Source: JANPCX01 sp031431125
GTDB taxonomy: Bacteria > Pseudomonadota > Gammaproteobacteria > Burkholderiales > Burkholderiaceae_C
Reading direction: 5' to 3'
NCBI GenBank assembly: GCA_031431125.1
Contig: JANPCX010000041.1
Location: 1-64,000 of the forward strand
Length of the DNA stretch: 64,000 nucleotides
Each line of letters opens with the position of its first letter. The first letter of the stretch is position 1. The notes beneath the pieces are model-generated. The model worked only from the letters and a program-made list of their open reading frames with translations, was not told the origin of the DNA and ran no database searches. Shown here piece after piece: positions 1 through 7,935 of this stretch. A program made the translations under genes and the position numbers.

Positions 1-90
1 CATGGCCCCAGGTTGCTCGCGCGCTTCACGGCGCAGGGCAAGAGTCACGATGCTGAGGTGACTCAAACGGATCAGCGCTTGGCTGCGTGA
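1..90 (+). CDS. 3' end of an unidentified open frame (partial)
   Basis: Thirty codons are open from the first base of the window to a TGA at 88-90, ending in QTDQRLAA. I do not recognise the product. Its position about 180 bases from IS21-like terminal repeats suggests it could be the 3' end of a protein carried by that element, but the residues do not match the IstB C-terminus as I know it. It could also be an interrupted host gene or simply an open non-coding stretch, because 30 codons is short for a GC-rich genome. Confidence 0.3.
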   Translation, partial: HGPRLLARFTAQGKSHDAEVTQTDQRLAA

Positions 91-217
91 GCATCGCCTG
101 TACCAACGGGGGGCTAAAAAGCAGCGAAGAAAGGGGGGGGGCCTGCGGCGCCCTGGAAGGGGCCTTGAGGGCATAAAAAAACAGACAACAGAACACGCCA
201 AAAATGAACCGCGTAAA

Positions 218-261
218 GCGGACAATCTACTTGCTACAAAAGCGGACAGTTCTATTTGCTC
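218..261. repeat. Tandem terminal repeats, 24-base period
   Basis: The two 20-base units at 218-237 and 242-261 share the core GCGGACA....CTA.TTGCT and are in direct orientation. They are the main evidence for the IS end described above. Confidence 0.7.
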
Positions 262-267
262 TCAACA

Positions 268-946
268 GTGCATGCGGCCACCCTACCGAAACAGAACCAC
301 ACCGTGCGGGGTCAAGCGTCGTAACTCTCTCTGCCTATCAAATGACCGAAAGGTCTCGATCAAGGTGGAGATTCACTGCACGGCACACCCTCTGGCACCG
401 TTACGGGTCAGCTCGTGGCAGTGGTTTCCAGATGGAAAGTTCTCTTCAGGCAACAGGATTGAGGCCTGACCCCGAGACCCCAGACCCCGAGACCACACGT
501 GGGGTTCGTGCAGCGCTGGTGGCGGCCTTGGTGCCGTACCGTTTGCCTGAATCGCAATCGGCTTGACCTTGATCGCTTGCGCCCGTGTGTTCTGGGCCAC
601 AGCGCGGTTCGTTCAGTGCGGCGCAAGTCCTCGATGTCCCGTTTCGGACTTCACTGTGGAGGCCCCATTGCCCGACTATCCCAGCAGGGGCGATATGTAT
701 GGCTTCCAAGCGAGAAGCAATGCTGCTGCACAGACCCCCACAATCACAAAGCCCCAATAAAAACGTTTCTCGGATTGAGAGTATTTTTTGTAGGCTTCCT
801 TGTTCCCCGGAACCACCATTTCATTTCCTCACCTATTTGGCTTACTCACGACTCAGGATTCAAGGGATTCAGGCACTAACTTTTGCGCCCCAACCCCACC
901 AGAAGCACCGCACTCCAAGCGCAGATCATAGACACCTTGACACCTG
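268..946. other. Gene-poor stretch between IS end and purC promoter
   Basis: No conserved protein, tRNA or rRNA is recognisable here. It holds a duplicated 12-mer GACCCCGAGACC at 468-479 and 483-494 (period 15), and one small candidate membrane ORF on the minus strand (676-819). The overlapping frames open across 450-760 on both strands have composition-driven sequences (R, A, P, C rich) and look like shadows. Confidence 0.6.
676..819 (-). CDS. Candidate small single-pass membrane protein, 47 aa
   Basis: An ATG start at 819 is preceded by GAGGAA five bases upstream, a good Shine-Dalgarno site. The product has a charged N-terminal part (KEAYKKYSQSEKRFYW) followed by a hydrophobic helix at about residues 21-38 (GFVIVGVCAAALLLAW) and a short tail ending PLLG. 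The ORF is shorter than usual annotation cut-offs. After the stop the same frame stays open apart from one further stop, so this may also be the decayed N-terminus of a longer membrane-anchored protein. Function unknown, and coding status rests only on the RBS and helix. Confidence 0.3.
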   Translation of the reverse strand: MVVPGNKEAYKKYSQSEKRFYWGFVIVGVCAAALLLAWKPYISPLLG

Positions 947-973
947 TTGACGGATCTTGAGTCGCTCTACAAT
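947..973 (+). promoter_or_regulatory. Sigma-70-type promoter of purC
   Basis: TTGACG (947-952) and TACAAT (968-973) are separated by 15 bases, putting transcription start near 980, about 20 bases before the ATG at 1001. The -10 lies inside the longest open frame of purC, which argues against any start upstream of 1001. Confidence 0.5.
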
Positions 974-1000
974 TCGCCCAATTCACCCAATTTACCGCCC

Positions 1001-1924
1001 ATGCTCGCCACCACCACCAGCCCCGCCTTGTTAGAAAGCCACCTCAAATCCCTGCCCCTGCTCGCGCGCGGTAAGGTGCGTGACAACTATGCGGTGGGCA
1101 GCGACCGCATCTTGATGGTGGCCAGTGACAGGCTGTCGGCTTTTGATGTGGTGATGGGCGAACCCATTCCGGGCAAGGGTGCGTTGCTGACCCAGATGGC
1201 GCTGTTTTGGTTTGAGCGTTTGGGCCACATCGTGCCGCACCACTTGACCGGTGAATCGCCGGAGACGGTGGTCGCGTCCGACGAAGTGGCCCAGGTGCGT
1301 GGCCGCTCCATGCTGGTTAAACGTTTGAAGCCGCTGCCAGTCGAGGCCGTGGTGCGCGGGTATTTGGCGGGCAGTGGCTGGAAAGAGTACCAAGAGAATC
1401 AAGCGATTTGTGGCGTGAAGTTGCCGGCTGGTTTGCGCAATGCCAGCCGATTGCCATCGCCCATCTTCACACCGGCGACCAAAGCCGAAATGGGGGACCA
1501 CGACGAGAACATCAGTTTCGAGCGCATGGTGGACATCATTGGCCTGGACTTGGCCACGCGTGTGCGCGACACGTCGATCAAGCTCTACCAAACTGCTGCC
1601 GAGATGGCCTTGGCCAAGGGCATCATCATCGCCGACACCAAATTTGAGTTTGGTCTGGATGACCAAGGCACGCTCACACTGATGGACGAGGTGCTAACGC
1701 CCGACTCCTCGCGTTTTTGGCCGGTAGAGGGTTACGAATCAGCTTTGCGCGAAGGCCGCAACCCGCCGAGTTACGACAAACAGTTTGTGCGCGACTGGTT
1801 GGAGCAAGCCCAAGTGGGCGGCCAGCCTTGGAACAAACAAGCCCCCGCACCGACCTTGCCCGTCGACGTGGTTGAGCACACCGCCGCCACCTACCGCGAG
1901 GCCTTACAACGCCTCACCACATGA
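1001..1924 (+). CDS. purC: Phosphoribosylaminoimidazole-succinocarboxamide synthase
   Basis: SAICAR synthetase joins CAIR and aspartate with ATP hydrolysis in de novo purine synthesis, in the cytoplasm. The 307-residue product shows the family's N-terminal ARGKVRDNY segment, then ASDRLSAFDV and GKGALLTQM, and later VEAVVRGYLAGSGW and DTKFEFG, all typical of the longer bacterial/yeast-like PurC. The start at 1001 is chosen because a promoter -10 lies at 968-973 and because residues upstream (SPNSPNLPP) look non-conserved. The stop overlaps the next start (ATGA), so it is co-transcribed and probably translationally coupled to the following gene. purE and purK lie 2.2 kb downstream. Confidence 0.95.
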   Translation: MLATTTSPALLESHLKSLPLLARGKVRDNYAVGSDRILMVASDRLSAFDVVMGEPIPGKGALLTQMALFWFERLGHIVPHHLTGESPETVVASDEVAQVRGRSMLVKRLKPLPVEAVVRGYLAGSGWKEYQENQAICGVKLPAGLRNASRLPSPIFTPATKAEMGDHDENISFERMVDIIGLDLATRVRDTSIKLYQTAAEMALAKGIIIADTKFEFGLDDQGTLTLMDEVLTPDSSRFWPVEGYESALREGRNPPSYDKQFVRDWLEQAQVGGQPWNKQAPAPTLPVDVVEHTAATYREALQRLTT

Positions 1925-3036
1925 CCGTTTCGGGACACCGTTTGCACTCCAAGCTGCTGCAGCGGCTGGACGCAGGCATCGCCCGATCGGTGCATTCGGT
2001 GGAAAAAGGCTGTTTGCGCGCCGACCGTGCGGGCTACTTTGCGCGCCAAGGGTATTTCGAAGAAGCACGCTGCGAAATCCGAGATGTGCATGCCTTGTTC
2101 TATGCGCAGCCACATCCTGCTGTCAGCGCCAGTTTAGCCATGGCTGAGGGTTTGCTTGCGTTTCACGAGGGCAAGGACAGCGCTGCGCGTGACAAGTTCA
2201 AGCGCGCCCAAGCCCTGAGTGCCGCCACCGGTTTGCCGCAGTTGCAGGCCCAAGCCTGTGCGTGGCTGGCCCACACCGACTATGTGGCGCTTGAATTCCC
2301 CGCGATGGTGGCGCATGCACGAGAAACCCTGGCCCTCGCGGACGCCGACCAGCACGCCGCCCGCGCCCGTGTTTGCCTGGTGGTCGCCAATGCGCTGTAT
2401 TTTGCGGCCAGGTTGGATTTGGCTCAGCCCTGGTACACCCGTGCGCGGGACCACGCCAACGCAGACGGCGACGACGCCACGCTGAGCGCGCTGAACACCG
2501 ACATAGCCTCTCAGCTGTGTGACCATGCTTTGCGAGACAGCCTGTTTGGCGGCGCCGTGAACGATGCCGCTCGCCGCGCTTTGGCCAGCGCCAATTCGGC
2601 AGAAAGTTTTGAGCAATGGGTCGGTACGGCATCGCTGACCGCGTGGGTGCCCATGCTCAGGGCGGTGGCGCTGTCAGTGGCGGGTGAGCCTCAGCAGGCA
2701 TTGGCGCTGTACAAGACCCATCTGCATCACGCCGAGCAACAAGGGCTTGCACGTTTGGCATCGACCTACTTGGCCGACATGGCTTGGTGTGAGTGGCGTG
2801 TGGGTGACAGCCATGCCGCCCGGCAGCGAGCGCTGGCCGCTGTGGACCGTATCGCCTCGACGGTCCACACCGACGATCTGGCCGTCGCCCACGCTCGTTT
2901 GGCTCAGGTGTTTCGCGCTTTGGGGGATGAAGCGGTTGCTTCGGCCCATGATGCCCAATCGCACACCCTTTGGGCCCAGCACCAAGCGGTGCAAGGCGAG
3001 GTGGTGGCGCTGTTGGGCGACTGGACCGTTGCCTGA
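1921..3036 (+). CDS. Alpha-solenoid (TPR-like) protein of unknown function
   Basis: A 371-residue cytoplasmic protein without signal peptide or membrane helix, built of repeated helix pairs rich in Ala, Leu and His (for example EGLLAFHEGKDSAARDKF, LAHTDYVALEFPAMVA, ALFRALGDEAVASAH-like units). This is the look of degenerate tetratricopeptide repeats. It overlaps purC by four bases (ATGA), implying coupled translation, but nothing in it suggests an enzyme of purine synthesis. No catalytic motif was seen. It could be a scaffold or regulator. Base composition matches its neighbours, so it looks native. It converges on cnoX, only 8 bases away. Confidence 0.7.
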   Translation: MTVSGHRLHSKLLQRLDAGIARSVHSVEKGCLRADRAGYFARQGYFEEARCEIRDVHALFYAQPHPAVSASLAMAEGLLAFHEGKDSAARDKFKRAQALSAATGLPQLQAQACAWLAHTDYVALEFPAMVAHARETLALADADQHAARARVCLVVANALYFAARLDLAQPWYTRARDHANADGDDATLSALNTDIASQLCDHALRDSLFGGAVNDAARRALASANSAESFEQWVGTASLTAWVPMLRAVALSVAGEPQQALALYKTHLHHAEQQGLARLASTYLADMAWCEWRVGDSHAARQRALAAVDRIASTVHTDDLAVAHARLAQVFRALGDEAVASAHDAQSHTLWAQHQAVQGEVVALLGDWTVA

Positions 3037-3044
3037 CTGCTTCT

Positions 3045-3992
3045 TTAAAAAAGCGCCATGCTGAGCTTGCGCCGGTAGCCATCAACCAGCGGATCGGCTG
3101 GCGTGGTGTCGACCTTGCCGGTGATTTCCAGCGCTCCCTTGGTCGGGGCCGCCACGGCCGCCTTAGGCGGTGAGGTGGGGGTCATGATGTCCAAAATGGC
3201 GACATAGGTTTTGCGGGCCAACTCGTCCTTCCAAGTTTTATCGCGCATCAAAATTTCCAGCAACTCGTCCATTGCCTGGGTGAATTGTTGGGCTGCGAAG
3301 GCATGTTGGGCCAGCGCAAAGCGGGCTTCAAAGTCGCGTTTGTTGGTGGCAATGGCGGCCGCCAAGGTTGCTGCAGAAGGCGTTGTCGGCGCCTGTTCGC
3401 AAGCGGACAACCAGTGGCCACAGGCGGCCAGGCGGGCATCCAACATCACTTTGCTGGCCACGGGGTCAAACGCGGCGCGCGCCTCCTGCACCCGACCGGT
3501 GCGCAACAAGGCGCGCAGGTAGTCGACCCTCGCGGCGTCGTTGCCGGGGTTGATGGCCACGGCTTCTTGCAGCTTGACCAAGGCGCTGTCGTCGTCACCC
3601 TCGGCTAGCAGCTCGGCCGCTTCCTCCACATCTTCTTCGGCGGCCAGTTCGTCGGTGGTGGGTACGTGTTTGTCCAGGAACTCGCGGATTTGGCCCTCGG
3701 GCACCGCACCCACAAAACCGTCCACCGGTTGCCCGTCTTTGAACATCACACAAAACGGAATGCTGCGAACGCCAAAGAGTTGCGAGAGTTGGCCCGCAAT
3801 TTCAGGTTGTTCGTCCGAATTGAGTTTGGCCAGACGGAAGCGGCCGGCATAGGCCACTTCCAATTTTTCGAGCACAGGGCCCAGCGATTTACACGGGCCG
3901 CACCAAGGGGCCCAAATGTCCAGCAACACGGGTTGTTGGGTGGAGGCCTGAACGAGCTCGGTCTCAAGGTTCTGCAGGGTGATGTCGATCAT
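3045..3992 (-). CDS. cnoX: Thioredoxin-domain chaperedoxin (CnoX/YbbN family)
   Basis: The 315-residue product begins with a thioredoxin fold (residues about 1-110) carrying an intact WCGPC active site at 30-34 and the cis-Pro segment GVRSIPF, followed by a helical TPR-type C-terminal half (EEAAELLAEGDDDSA and similar). This domain order defines CnoX/YbbN, a holdase that protects proteins from oxidation and hands them to GroEL or DnaK. The retained CxxC suggests redox activity, unlike the E. coli protein. The start ATG at 3992 directly precedes the conserved MIDITLQN. It lies divergent from purE and convergent with the TPR-like gene. Confidence 0.9.
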   Translation of the reverse strand: MIDITLQNLETELVQASTQQPVLLDIWAPWCGPCKSLGPVLEKLEVAYAGRFRLAKLNSDEQPEIAGQLSQLFGVRSIPFCVMFKDGQPVDGFVGAVPEGQIREFLDKHVPTTDELAAEEDVEEAAELLAEGDDDSALVKLQEAVAINPGNDAARVDYLRALLRTGRVQEARAAFDPVASKVMLDARLAACGHWLSACEQAPTTPSAATLAAAIATNKRDFEARFALAQHAFAAQQFTQAMDELLEILMRDKTWKDELARKTYVAILDIMTPTSPPKAAVAAPTKGALEITGKVDTTPADPLVDGYRRKLSMALF

Positions 3993-4082
3993 GGCAATGG
4001 TGTGTGTATCGGCCTGTGGGTCAAATCAAAGCGCTCGCAAAACAAGCTGGGCGCAATGGAAATGAGATGGTGACGTGCAGCC

Positions 4083-4106
4083 TACAATTCAAGCCAGTTT
4101 GAGGAG
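4083..4106 (+). promoter_or_regulatory. -10 element and ribosome binding site of purE
   Basis: TACAAT at 4083-4088 sits in the same CTACAATTC context as the purC promoter, and GAGGAG at 4101-4106 lies nine bases before the purE ATG. No convincing -35 was found. Confidence 0.4.
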
Positions 4107-4115
4107 CACAGTGGC

Positions 4116-4613
4116 ATGAGTGGTGATGCAGTGTTGGTGGGTGTGGTCATGGGGTCGAGCAGCGACTGGGAAACCCTGCGCGTTGCGACCGACATTCTCG
4201 CTGAGTTCGGCATTCCGCATGAAGCCCGTGTCGTTTCGGCCCACCGCATGCCTGACGACATGTTTGCCTATGCTGAAACCGCGGCTTCGCGTGGCTTGAT
4301 GGCCATCATTGCCGGTGCGGGTGGCGCGGCACATTTACCTGGTATGTTGGCTGCCAAAACCACGGTTCCTGTCCTCGGAGTCCCAGTCGCCAGTCGCCAT
4401 TTGTCAGGAGTGGACTCCTTGCACTCCATCGTACAAATGCCCAAAGGAATTCCAGTGGCCACCTTTGCCATTGGTGCGGCAGGCGCGGCCAATGCAGCCT
4501 TGTTTGCAGTCGCCATGCTGGCCAACCACAACCCGGCCTTGCGTGCTCAACTGGATGCCTACCGCGCGCGCCAAACCGAAGCTGCCCGCGCCATGAGCGC
4601 TGATTTGAAGTGA
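4116..4613 (+). CDS. purE: N5-carboxyaminoimidazole ribonucleotide mutase
   Basis: Class I PurE interconverts N5-CAIR and CAIR in purine synthesis. The 165-residue product has the signature motifs GSSSDWET near the N-terminus, SAHRMPDDM, GAGGAAHLPGM and GVDSLHSIVQMP, with the expected length for a bacterial octameric PurE. A strong ribosome binding site (GAGGAG) precedes the ATG. The stop overlaps the GTG start of purK by four bases, so the two enzymes that act consecutively are translationally coupled. Confidence 0.96.
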   Translation: MSGDAVLVGVVMGSSSDWETLRVATDILAEFGIPHEARVVSAHRMPDDMFAYAETAASRGLMAIIAGAGGAAHLPGMLAAKTTVPVLGVPVASRHLSGVDSLHSIVQMPKGIPVATFAIGAAGAANAALFAVAMLANHNPALRAQLDAYRARQTEAARAMSADLK

Positions 4614-5779
4614 CGACTCCTAACTGGCCGATTCTTCCTGGTGCCACGCTGGGCGTGATGGGTGGCGGCCAATTGGGGCGCATGTGGGTGCATGCGGCGC
4701 AGCAAATGGGTTACTTCACGGCGGTGCTGGATGCCGACCCGCACAGTCCTGCCGGAACGGTTTCGCATCACCATTTGCAAGCTGGCTATTTGGACGAAGC
4801 GGCCTTGGCGGCCTTGGCGCAGTGTTCGGCGGCCATCACCACCGAGTTTGAGAATGTTCCGGCGGCGGCCTTGCAGTCCTTGGCTGCGCAGCGCCCGGTC
4901 TCACCGCCCGCGCAAGCGGTGGCCATTTGCCAAGACCGCGTTCTTGAAAAAACCCACTTCACGCAATGCGGCGTGCCCTGCGCGCCCTATGCAGTGATTG
5001 AAACCGCGCAACAACTTGCAGCGGTGTCCGGCGACCTTTTGCCCGGCATCCTCAAAACCTCGCGCCTTGGTTACGACGGCAAAGGCCAGGCCCGTGTGAG
5101 CACACGCGATGAATTGGTTGCAGCGTGGTCAAAGCTTCAACGAGCGCCCTGCGTGCTTGAAAAAATGTTGCCTTTGGCCCTGGAGGTCAGTGTCATCGTG
5201 GCGCGTGGGCACGATGGCAAGGTGGTGCATTTGCCGCTGCAACAAAACTTGCACCGTGACGGCATTTTGGCGGTCACCCAAGTGCCCGCGCCCGACGTCA
5301 GCGCGAGCTTGCAAGCCCAGGCTGTGGCGCAAGCCACGGCAGTGGCGGCGTCGATGAACTATGTGGGTGTGTTGTGCGTGGAGTTTTTTGTGCTCAAAGA
5401 CGGCACTTTGGTGGCGAACGAGATGGCACCCCGCCCCCACAACTCTGGCCACTACAGCATGGATGCTTGTGATGTGTGCCAATTTGAGCTGCAAGTGCGC
5501 ACCATGACGGGCACCCCGTTGACCGCACCTCGTTTGCACTCCAGTGCGGTGATGCTGAACCTGCTGGGTGATTTGTGGTTCGAACCTGAAGGCTGTGAGC
5601 GGCCACCGCCTTGGGCCGATGTACTGGCCCTGCCTGGAGCGCATCTGCACTTGTATGGCAAAACCGAGGCCCGAGTCGGACGCAAGATGGGGCACCTCAC
5701 CGTCACGGCCGGCTCCTCCAACGAGGCCAAAAAAGTGGCCTTGCAAGCGGCGGCCTTGTTGGGCTTGCCCGCTTTTTGA
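4610..5779 (+). CDS. purK: N5-carboxyaminoimidazole ribonucleotide synthase
   Basis: ATP-grasp enzyme that carboxylates AIR to N5-CAIR, the substrate of PurE. The 389-residue product starts with GVMGGGQLGRMW (dinucleotide-like fold), contains the ATP-grasp core KTSRLGYDGKGQ and the metal-binding NEMAPRPHNSGHY, and ends with the small C-terminal domain. The start is a GTG overlapping the purE stop. The gene is followed 23 bases later by sua5 on the same strand, so the transcript probably continues. Confidence 0.95.
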   Translation: MTTPNWPILPGATLGVMGGGQLGRMWVHAAQQMGYFTAVLDADPHSPAGTVSHHHLQAGYLDEAALAALAQCSAAITTEFENVPAAALQSLAAQRPVSPPAQAVAICQDRVLEKTHFTQCGVPCAPYAVIETAQQLAAVSGDLLPGILKTSRLGYDGKGQARVSTRDELVAAWSKLQRAPCVLEKMLPLALEVSVIVARGHDGKVVHLPLQQNLHRDGILAVTQVPAPDVSASLQAQAVAQATAVAASMNYVGVLCVEFFVLKDGTLVANEMAPRPHNSGHYSMDACDVCQFELQVRTMTGTPLTAPRLHSSAVMLNLLGDLWFEPEGCERPPPWADVLALPGAHLHLYGKTEARVGRKMGHLTVTAGSSNEAKKVALQAAALLGLPAF

Positions 5780-5802
5780 TCCAAGCCTCTTGATACGTCA
5801 CC

Positions 5803-6795
5803 ATGCTGCTTGACGGTTCAACCGCAGAGGTCATCCAACGCGCCGCGGAGCGCCTCGCCCAAGGCGAATTGGTCGCATTTCCGACCGAAACGGTTTATGG
5901 CCTGGGTGCGCGTGCCGACAGTGACGCTGCGGTGGCAAAAGTTTTCGCCGCCAAGGGCAGGCCCAGCGACCATCCTTTGATCGTTCATGTGGTCGATGCT
6001 GCGGCGGCAATGGCCTTCACACCGCATCTGCCTGAAACCGCTCAAAAACTGATGCATGCGCATTGGCCCGGTCCGTTGACCCTGGTGTTAGATCGCCATC
6101 CTCACACCGGAGCGGCCGCGGCCGGCGGACAAAACAGCATTGGTCTGCGTTGCCCGGCCCACCCTGTGGCCCAAGCCCTGCTGCGTGCAGCGTTTGACCT
6201 GGGAGTGCCTGGTGTAGCGGCCCCCAGCGCCAACCGTTTCGGCCGCATCAGCCCCACCACAGCGGTGCATGTGGTGGCTGACTTCGCCCCTGATCTGTGG
6301 GTGCTCGATGGTGGGCCTTGCGACGTGGGCATCGAATCGACCATCGTCGACTGCCGACCCCAACAGCCGGTGCTGCTGCGGCCGGGGCAACTCAGCCGCT
6401 TTCAGCTTGAATCGTTGCTGGGTCAACCACTGGGCGTGCGTGATGCGCATTCCCCGCGTGTCTCTGGCAATTTGGCCTCGCACTATGCGCCGCGTGCGCC
6501 TTTGCGCTTGATGACCGCACCCATGATCGGCCAGGCACTGGCGGTGCTGTTGGGTGATACGAGCCAGGTGCCATTGAAGCTGGCGGTATATTCCCGCCAT
6601 CCCCCCACGCGCCCTGCGCCTGGGATGCTGGTGCACCGCATGCCCGATGTGCCGGATGCGGCAGCACACGAACTTTTCGCCGTGCTGCGCAGTTTTGATG
6701 AGCAAGGTGCTCAATTGATTTGGGTAGAAGAGCCCCCCGACGCACCCGAATGGGAAGGTGTGCGTGACCGTTTGCTGCGTGCTGCAGCGAGTTGA
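5803..6795 (+). CDS. sua5: L-threonylcarbamoyladenylate synthase, long Sua5 type
   Basis: Makes threonylcarbamoyl-AMP from threonine, bicarbonate and ATP, the first step of t6A modification at tRNA position 37. Residues about 10-200 form the YrdC domain (FPTETVYGLGARA, KGRPSDHPLIVH, SANRFGRISPTTA), and the remaining part is the Sua5 C-terminal domain (SPRVSGNLASHYAPRAPL linker). At 330 residues it is the long Sua5 version rather than short TsaC. tsaB of the same pathway lies at 14.1 kb. It is probably cotranscribed with purEK. Confidence 0.93.
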   Translation: MLLDGSTAEVIQRAAERLAQGELVAFPTETVYGLGARADSDAAVAKVFAAKGRPSDHPLIVHVVDAAAAMAFTPHLPETAQKLMHAHWPGPLTLVLDRHPHTGAAAAGGQNSIGLRCPAHPVAQALLRAAFDLGVPGVAAPSANRFGRISPTTAVHVVADFAPDLWVLDGGPCDVGIESTIVDCRPQQPVLLRPGQLSRFQLESLLGQPLGVRDAHSPRVSGNLASHYAPRAPLRLMTAPMIGQALAVLLGDTSQVPLKLAVYSRHPPTRPAPGMLVHRMPDVPDAAAHELFAVLRSFDEQGAQLIWVEEPPDAPEWEGVRDRLLRAAAS

Positions 6796-6807
6796 ACTGG
6801 AGTTTTT

Positions 6808-7770
6808 ATGTTCGTATTGCGTGAGATGGTTGAATCCTTGGTGGCACGGCAGAGATTTTTTTGGGGCACGGCAGTGATGTGCGCGCTGCTGGGGGCTTGC
6901 GGTGGGGGTGATCAAGTGAAAAAGTTTGAGCCCGTGCGCATTCTTTCTTTTGGTGACGAGAACAGCGTGATCACCAGCAGCGGCCAGAACTACACCATCA
7001 ATGGACTCAATGCGGACAAAACCGCCATCGATTGCGGCCTGAACCGCATCTGGAATCAAATTCTGGCGAACTCTTATGGCCTGAGTTTCCCCCAGTGTGC
7101 GGGTACAGCCACGGTGACCAACAGTCGCATCTTGGCGGTGCCCATGGCCAAAGTGGTGGATGTGAAAAACCAAATCGACCAGTTCCTCACCGTCGACCGC
7201 TTTGGCAGCAACGACTTGGTGTCGGTTCTGGTGGGCCAAAACGATTTGTGGGCGCAGTACGCGCTCTACAACGGCAGTAACGAGGCGACTTTGATTGCCG
7301 CGATGGAGACGGCAGGCGTCCTCTATGCAGAGCAAGTCAACCGCATGGCCAACGCCGGTGCGCGCGTGATCGTATCGACCATGCCGGATCAAAGCCTCGC
7401 ACCCTTTTCCTTGGCCCAGAAAGCCGCGCTGTCCGATACCGACAGGGCGGCTTTGATTAAACGTCTGATGAGCGCATTTCACTTGAAATTGCGCATCACC
7501 CTCATCAATGACGGCAACCGCATCGGCCTGGTGCTGGCCGACGAGCTGGTCCAACAAATTGTGCAGTTCCCGGCCAACTTCAGCTACACCAACATCAACA
7601 CGGCAGCCTGCTTGAGTACTGCTGTGCTCCCCAATTGCACCAGTGCAACCTTGGTCAGCGGTGCCGATCCGAGTGGCTGGTTGTGGTCCGATGCGACGCA
7701 CTTGTCCGCTGGCGGCCACAGTCGTTTGGGCGAAGCGGCAAGGGTGAGGGCGACGGGCAATCCGTTCTGA
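6808..7770 (+). CDS. SGNH-fold lipoprotein lacking the catalytic serine
   Basis: The 320-residue product begins with a hydrophobic signal ending in the lipobox LLGAC, then GGGD, so it is a likely outer- or periplasm-facing lipoprotein. It is related to the SGNH hydrolase encoded at 10985: RILSFGDENS aligns with the block I SFGDSLSD, VGQND with block III GAND, and DATHLSAGGH with block V DGVHPTTGGH. The nucleophile serine of block I is replaced (GDEN). Asp and His of the last block remain. It may be a non-catalytic ligand-binding paralogue or use another residue. It follows sua5 by 12 bases. Confidence 0.75.
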   Translation: MFVLREMVESLVARQRFFWGTAVMCALLGACGGGDQVKKFEPVRILSFGDENSVITSSGQNYTINGLNADKTAIDCGLNRIWNQILANSYGLSFPQCAGTATVTNSRILAVPMAKVVDVKNQIDQFLTVDRFGSNDLVSVLVGQNDLWAQYALYNGSNEATLIAAMETAGVLYAEQVNRMANAGARVIVSTMPDQSLAPFSLAQKAALSDTDRAALIKRLMSAFHLKLRITLINDGNRIGLVLADELVQQIVQFPANFSYTNINTAACLSTAVLPNCTSATLVSGADPSGWLWSDATHLSAGGHSRLGEAARVRATGNPF

Positions 7771-7935
7771 TTTTTGGGCTTTAAAAACCGAAGAGCAACG
7801 CCGATGGCCTGAATGACCGAACCGGCGCGTATGTCCGGCGAGAATCGGGGGTGTCGGAGTATTTGATCAATTGTTATTGACTATAAAATGGAGCTGCCGA
7901 TTTTCGGCAAAACTTCAATCGACAGGGAGATACTT

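Larger units (their letters stand above)
1..267. mobile_element. Probable end of an IS21-like insertion sequence
   Basis: Two near-identical units, GCGGACAATCTACTTGCTAC (218-237) and GCGGACAGTTCTATTTGCTC (242-261), lie 24 bases apart, and the second runs into CTCAACA, ending in CA at 266-267. Multiple tandem transposase-binding repeats close to a terminal CA (TG on the other strand) are typical of IS21-family ends. Only one end lies in the window, so the element cannot be delimited and no target duplication can be seen. The left limit given is simply the window edge. Confidence 0.5.

Noticed and set aside
446..950. Several overlapping frames on both strands in the region before purC
   Set aside because: No conserved motif; the purC promoter lies in the last of them. 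Only the 47-codon membrane ORF has an RBS.
6088..7719. Long minus-strand open frame (about 540 codons) opposite sua5 and the SGNH-like gene
   Set aside because: It is antisense to two well-supported genes, is rich in H, R, Q and G in the way of GC-driven shadow frames, and has no recognisable domain.
7860..7935. Possible sigma-54 site upstream of the PEP-CTERM metalloprotease
   Set aside because: TGGCCTGAATGACCG lacks the -12 GC at the right distance, so it does not match the consensus.
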